Source: Neorhizobium sp. UBA3556 (GTDB lineage: Bacteria > Pseudomonadota > Alphaproteobacteria > Rhizobiales > Rhizobiaceae). Taken from it: DNA of 64,000 nucleotides. Below are positions 61,503-64,000 of this stretch, piece by piece; positions within the stretch are counted from its first letter, which is position 1, and each line of letters begins with the position of its first letter. A program made the position numbers and the translations under genes. Where the stretch lies: the NCBI GenBank assembly GCA_002376235.1, contig DFNX01000001.1, positions 124,001-188,000 on the forward strand, written 5' to 3'. The notes beneath the pieces were generated by a model. The model saw only the letters and a program-made list of their open reading frames with translations, made no database searches and was not told where the DNA came from.

Positions 61503-61863
61503 CAAAGCTCCAAACGTTACATGTCTTTGGTATGACAGTGTGCCCGACACGCGCGAAAATGCAAGCCACGGCGAATGCCGCAGCGTGCGTACCTTGTCGG
61601 AACAGATTTTTTTGTCTGCCTAAATTCGGACAAAACAGCGCCAAAATCCGCATCCATGTTGCGGGCGTTGGTTGGCGCGTTTAGCGCCATTGGCCCGGTC
61701 AGGTGCATTGACCCTTACCCCCAGCCCCCCAATGTTTCCGGGCCGGGCCATCCAACAAATATTCCAAATCATGAAGGAAATTTTGGCCGTCTCAGCTCGC
61801 AAGCTGAGGACACGATGTGATTCGCCGTGCGAATTAAGGCAGAATGGCCGGGCAAAAATCCGA
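61503..61863. other. 361-base intergenic region with two hairpins, no gene seen
   Basis: No supported coding frame is present between the DUF2794 and DUF1223 genes. Two small perfect hairpins lie close together: CTCAGCT-CGCA-AGCTGAG (61791-61808) and ATTCGC-CGT-GCGAAT (61820-61834). A T-rich and pyrimidine stretch (61606-61620) and CCCC-rich tract (61722-61732) also occur. It must hold the DUF2794 promoter; a structured RNA is possible but unproven. Confidence 0.5.
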
Positions 61864-62613
61864 TCAGTCTTTTTTACGGCCAGCCATCAGAACCGTGGCG
61901 CCGATGATAGAGGCAGGTTCGCCGCCCGAGCCGGAGGTCTGCAACAGGATCGCACAACCGTCTTTTTTGGTCTTGCCCATCGCCTTGCCGGGTAATTTCA
62001 GCGTCATCTTCTGCCCGTTCCACATGCCGACCGTCTGCACGTCGTAAACGGCGTGCCAATAGTCCATGTTCTTTCCGCTGTTTTCACCCTTGGTCACATC
62101 GACCTGCTGATGCTTGGTGAAATAGGCGACCACGACATCCGCCTGACCCTGTCCCTCGCCGAGCTCGATCTCAATCTCGTCACCATGCATGGTGGCTGCA
62201 ACCGGAACCGTAAGGCCCTGACCAGCCTTCTGCAGATCATTGACCTTGCCGTTGATGATCGCCTGATCAGTGCCCTTCACATGCTCGCGGCCATTGATGA
62301 TTGCCTGCGGAGTGTAGACGCCACTGCGGCCCATCGTCTTGGCATAACCATATTGCCGCTCGGTGTTTTCCTTGGAAGACAGCGTGTCGGTCCAGCCCAG
62401 ATAGTTCCAGTAGTCGACATGATAGGAAAGCACGACGAGATCGCCCTGGGCGACCAGCTGCGACAGCGTATTGTCGGCTGGCGGACACGAGGCGCAGCCC
62501 TGCGACGTGAAAAGCTCGACGACGCCCTTTGGCGACCGCGCCTCTCCGGCCGATGCGGCACTGCCGATAAGCAGGCTCGCAAGGACGATAACGGCACGCA
62601 AGGCAAACGGCAT
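61864..62613 (-). CDS. DUF1223 thioredoxin-like exported protein
   Basis: A 249-residue protein with signal peptide 1-22 and the DUF1223 pattern VVELFTSQGCASCPPADNTLSQLV, where CASC is a CxxC-like thioredoxin site, followed by VLSYHVDYWNYLGWTD, VYTPQAIINGREHVKG. The family is common in rhizobia and has a thioredoxin fold of unknown role. ATG 62613 gives the signal peptide; the frame is open further upstream but has no ribosome site. It stands between the intergenic region and the TauE-like gene. Confidence 0.9.
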   Translation of the reverse strand: MPFALRAVIVLASLLIGSAASAGEARSPKGVVELFTSQGCASCPPADNTLSQLVAQGDLVVLSYHVDYWNYLGWTDTLSSKENTERQYGYAKTMGRSGVYTPQAIINGREHVKGTDQAIINGKVNDLQKAGQGLTVPVAATMHGDEIEIELGEGQGQADVVVAYFTKHQQVDVTKGENSGKNMDYWHAVYDVQTVGMWNGQKMTLKLPGKAMGKTKKDGCAILLQTSGSGGEPASIIGATVLMAGRKKD

Positions 62614-62799
62614 GGATGACGAACCTTTTGACGGGGCAAACACACGAGTTGGTTGCCATTGGCAGGGAAGAACAAATCTCTGGGCTGGCGGAAAGTAACC
62701 ATCCACATTTTCAAGAGAAAGTCACGATGGGGTGAGGATGGAGAATGTGATCCGTGATCGCCTTTCGGCCATATCTCCGGCTCACTCAAGGCCTATGCG

Positions 62800-63537
62800 T
62801 TATATGAGTTTCAATATGCCTTGAGCGAGATAGACCGCTCCTACACCGGTCACGACCCACCGGGTCCAGGCGCGGAAATTTGCATCCGTCATCTTCTGCA
62901 GGATGCCGTTTCCGGCCCTTGCGCCAATGATCGCAATCGGCGCAGCAATCAGCACCGCGATCGCATCCACAGTCGGCAATTGCGAGACGGCATCCCAGTA
63001 GAAGGCGATCTTGGCCAGATGCGACAGCGTCTGGATCGATGCCTTGGTGGCGATCACCTTGCGGCGATCCATCTGCGTGCGGATGAAGAAGATATCGACC
63101 GTCGGGCCGGCGACGCCAACGCTGATCGTCATGCCGCCGGATAACAATCCGGCCAGAAACGCATGCGAGGGACGCGAGGCATCGAGCTGCAGCCTGTTCA
63201 CCGGCAGCCAGACGAGGATGGGCATCAGGCCGACGCCGATGAGAACCACGATCAGGCTCGGCGTGTAACTGGTGATGAACAGGATGAGAGCGGAGACGGC
63301 GACGCCCGAGCAGAGGACCGACAGGATCTTCCAGTCGATATAGGCGCGCGAAAACCAGGCACGCGAGCCGTTCGAAACCATCTGGATGACACCCTGGATC
63401 GCGATCGCGGTGCCGACGGGATAGAGGAAGAGAAGTACCCAAAGCAGGATCAAGCCACCTGCCATGCCAAAAATGCCGGAGAGCAGCGATGTCAAAAAGA
63501 CGGTGACTGCCATTCCGATGAAGATGATGAGGGACAA
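62800..63537 (-). CDS. TauE/SafE (TSUP) family membrane protein
   Basis: A 245-residue inner-membrane protein with about eight helices of the TSUP sulfite-exporter-like family. It has the N-terminal LLSGIFGMAGGLILLWVLLF and, after the middle, the repeated GLLSGGMTISVGVAGPTVDIFF block, the two-fold pattern of the family. Substrates in the family include sulfite, sulfoacetate and other organosulfur compounds; this one is unknown. The start used is TTG 63537; ATG 63513 is an alternative, but it would shorten the first helix. Confidence 0.86.
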   Translation of the reverse strand: MSLIIFIGMAVTVFLTSLLSGIFGMAGGLILLWVLLFLYPVGTAIAIQGVIQMVSNGSRAWFSRAYIDWKILSVLCSGVAVSALILFITSYTPSLIVVLIGVGLMPILVWLPVNRLQLDASRPSHAFLAGLLSGGMTISVGVAGPTVDIFFIRTQMDRRKVIATKASIQTLSHLAKIAFYWDAVSQLPTVDAIAVLIAAPIAIIGARAGNGILQKMTDANFRAWTRWVVTGVGAVYLAQGILKLI

Positions 63538-63569
63538 GGGCGGGAAACCTGAAAATGCGATGCGGGACT

Positions 63570-63607
63570 CTTGAAAGAGAAACGCCCGCCGGATGATCCG
63601 GCGGGCG
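63570..63607 (-). terminator. Rho-independent terminator after acnA
   Basis: An 11-bp GC stem CGCCCGCCGGA/TCCGGCGGGCG (63583-63607) with a three-base loop is followed on the minus strand by TTTCTCTTT. It lies 15 bases past the acnA stop. Confidence 0.9.
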
Positions 63608-63622
63608 CTATATCATTTGGTT

Positions 63623-64000
63623 TTATGCGGCGAGATCCCGCAGAACCGTCTGCAGAATGCCGCCATTATTCATGTAGATGACCTCATCGAGCGTATCGAT
63701 GCGGCAGAGGATGTTGATCTCCTTCACCGTGCCATCGCCATAGGTGATCTTGGCAACCTTCCATTCGCGCGGCTTGATATCGCCTTCCAGCCCCTCGATG
63801 GTGACAGTCTCGTCGCCCTTGAGGTTGAGCGAAGCCCAGGTCGTGCCCTCTTCGAAGACGAAGGGAACGACACCCATGCCAACCAGGTTCGAACGGTGGA
63901 TACGCTCGAAGGACTGGGCGATGACCGCCTTGACGCCAAGCAGGTTGGTGCCCTTGGCCGCCCAGTCACGCGACGACCCGTTACCGTATTCAACACCGGC
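63623..64000 (-). CDS. acnA: aconitate hydratase A, C-terminal part (gene runs off the window)
   Basis: The last 125 residues of aconitase, the TCA enzyme that interconverts citrate and isocitrate through a 4Fe-4S cluster. The segment AGVEYGNGSSRDWAAKG contains the conserved substrate-binding Ser-Arg of the C-terminal swivel domain, followed by GVKAVIAQSFERIHRSNLVGMGV, a block diagnostic of AcnA/IRP-type enzymes, and a C-terminal tail ending in NNGGILQTVLRDLAA. The cluster cysteines lie beyond position 64000. The terminator behind it closes the gene. Confidence 0.95.
   Translation of the reverse strand, partial: AGVEYGNGSSRDWAAKGTNLLGVKAVIAQSFERIHRSNLVGMGVVPFVFEEGTTWASLNLKGDETVTIEGLEGDIKPREWKVAKITYGDGTVKEINILCRIDTLDEVIYMNNGGILQTVLRDLAA

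Noticed and set aside
1..64000. CRISPR arrays, tRNA/rRNA genes, insertion sequences or prophage
   Set aside because: I saw no spaced repeats, tRNA cloverleaf-like sequence, terminal inverted repeats, transposase or phage structural genes.

Overview
The window is a 64 kb piece of ordinary chromosome from an alphaproteobacterium, most likely a member of the Rhizobiaceae (Agrobacterium/Rhizobium/Neorhizobium group). The evidence is the mdh-sucC-sucD-sucA-sucB order followed by lpdA, a zapE/Omp19-like pair next to sdhCDAB, a hemC-hemD-Mic60-hemY cluster, Rhizobiales-typical proteins (Omp19-like inhibitor lipoprotein, IalB family, DUF1223, DUF2794, an ETF-beta lysine methyltransferase homologue), TTAA-N7-TTAAC CtrA-like sites and high GC with strong third-position bias. 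I see no rRNA, tRNA, insertion sequence, prophage or CRISPR array.

Layout. 1-218 is the start of a cytochrome b561. 329-10550 (minus strand) is a TCA block read mdh, sucC, sucD, sucA, sucB, then a MAPEG protein, a LysE exporter and lpdA, ending in a strong terminator. 10725-16086 (minus) holds zapE, an Omp19-like lipoprotein and sdhCDAB. 16366-20816 has a small secreted His-rich protein, a SnoaL-like protein and a minus-strand tsaD-gpsA-yciI-EVE-methyltransferase operon. Divergent from tsaD, 20887-26857 is hemC-hemD-Mic60-hemY-terB-amidotransferase. 27000-34508 carries a membrane O-acyltransferase plus SGNH esterase pair, an MFS exporter, YggT/DUF167, ppa, a GNAT and typA.

34633-42578 contains an Fe(III)/phosphonate-type ABC importer preceded by a good Pho box, an M3 oligopeptidase, and a MarR/MFS pair. 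42633-52415 contains argG, a decayed parE toxin gene, an SDR, a second LysE exporter, a TrpXYZ-type ABC importer, a MarR/FUSC pair and rlmN. 52633-64000 contains an IalB-family protein, an ECF sigma factor without a visible anti-sigma partner, YkvA, PhhB, ThpR, the esterase/YbbA/YbbP cluster, a Bax-inhibitor-1 protein, a PPT-type acetyltransferase, DUF2794, DUF1223, a TauE/SafE permease and the 3' end of acnA.

Functionally the window joins nearly half of the TCA cycle (mdh, sucABCD, lpdA, sdhABCD, acnA) with heme synthesis and envelope functions. Most genes are conserved. The parts most worth a second look are non-coding: a chain of four hairpins between sucD and sucA, one of which separates a strong Shine-Dalgarno from the sucA start; a phased Pho-box array in front of the ABC importer; and two CtrA-like sites. 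I did not find a clearly novel multi-gene system; the acyltransferase/SGNH pair and the decayed parE are the most accessory-looking items.
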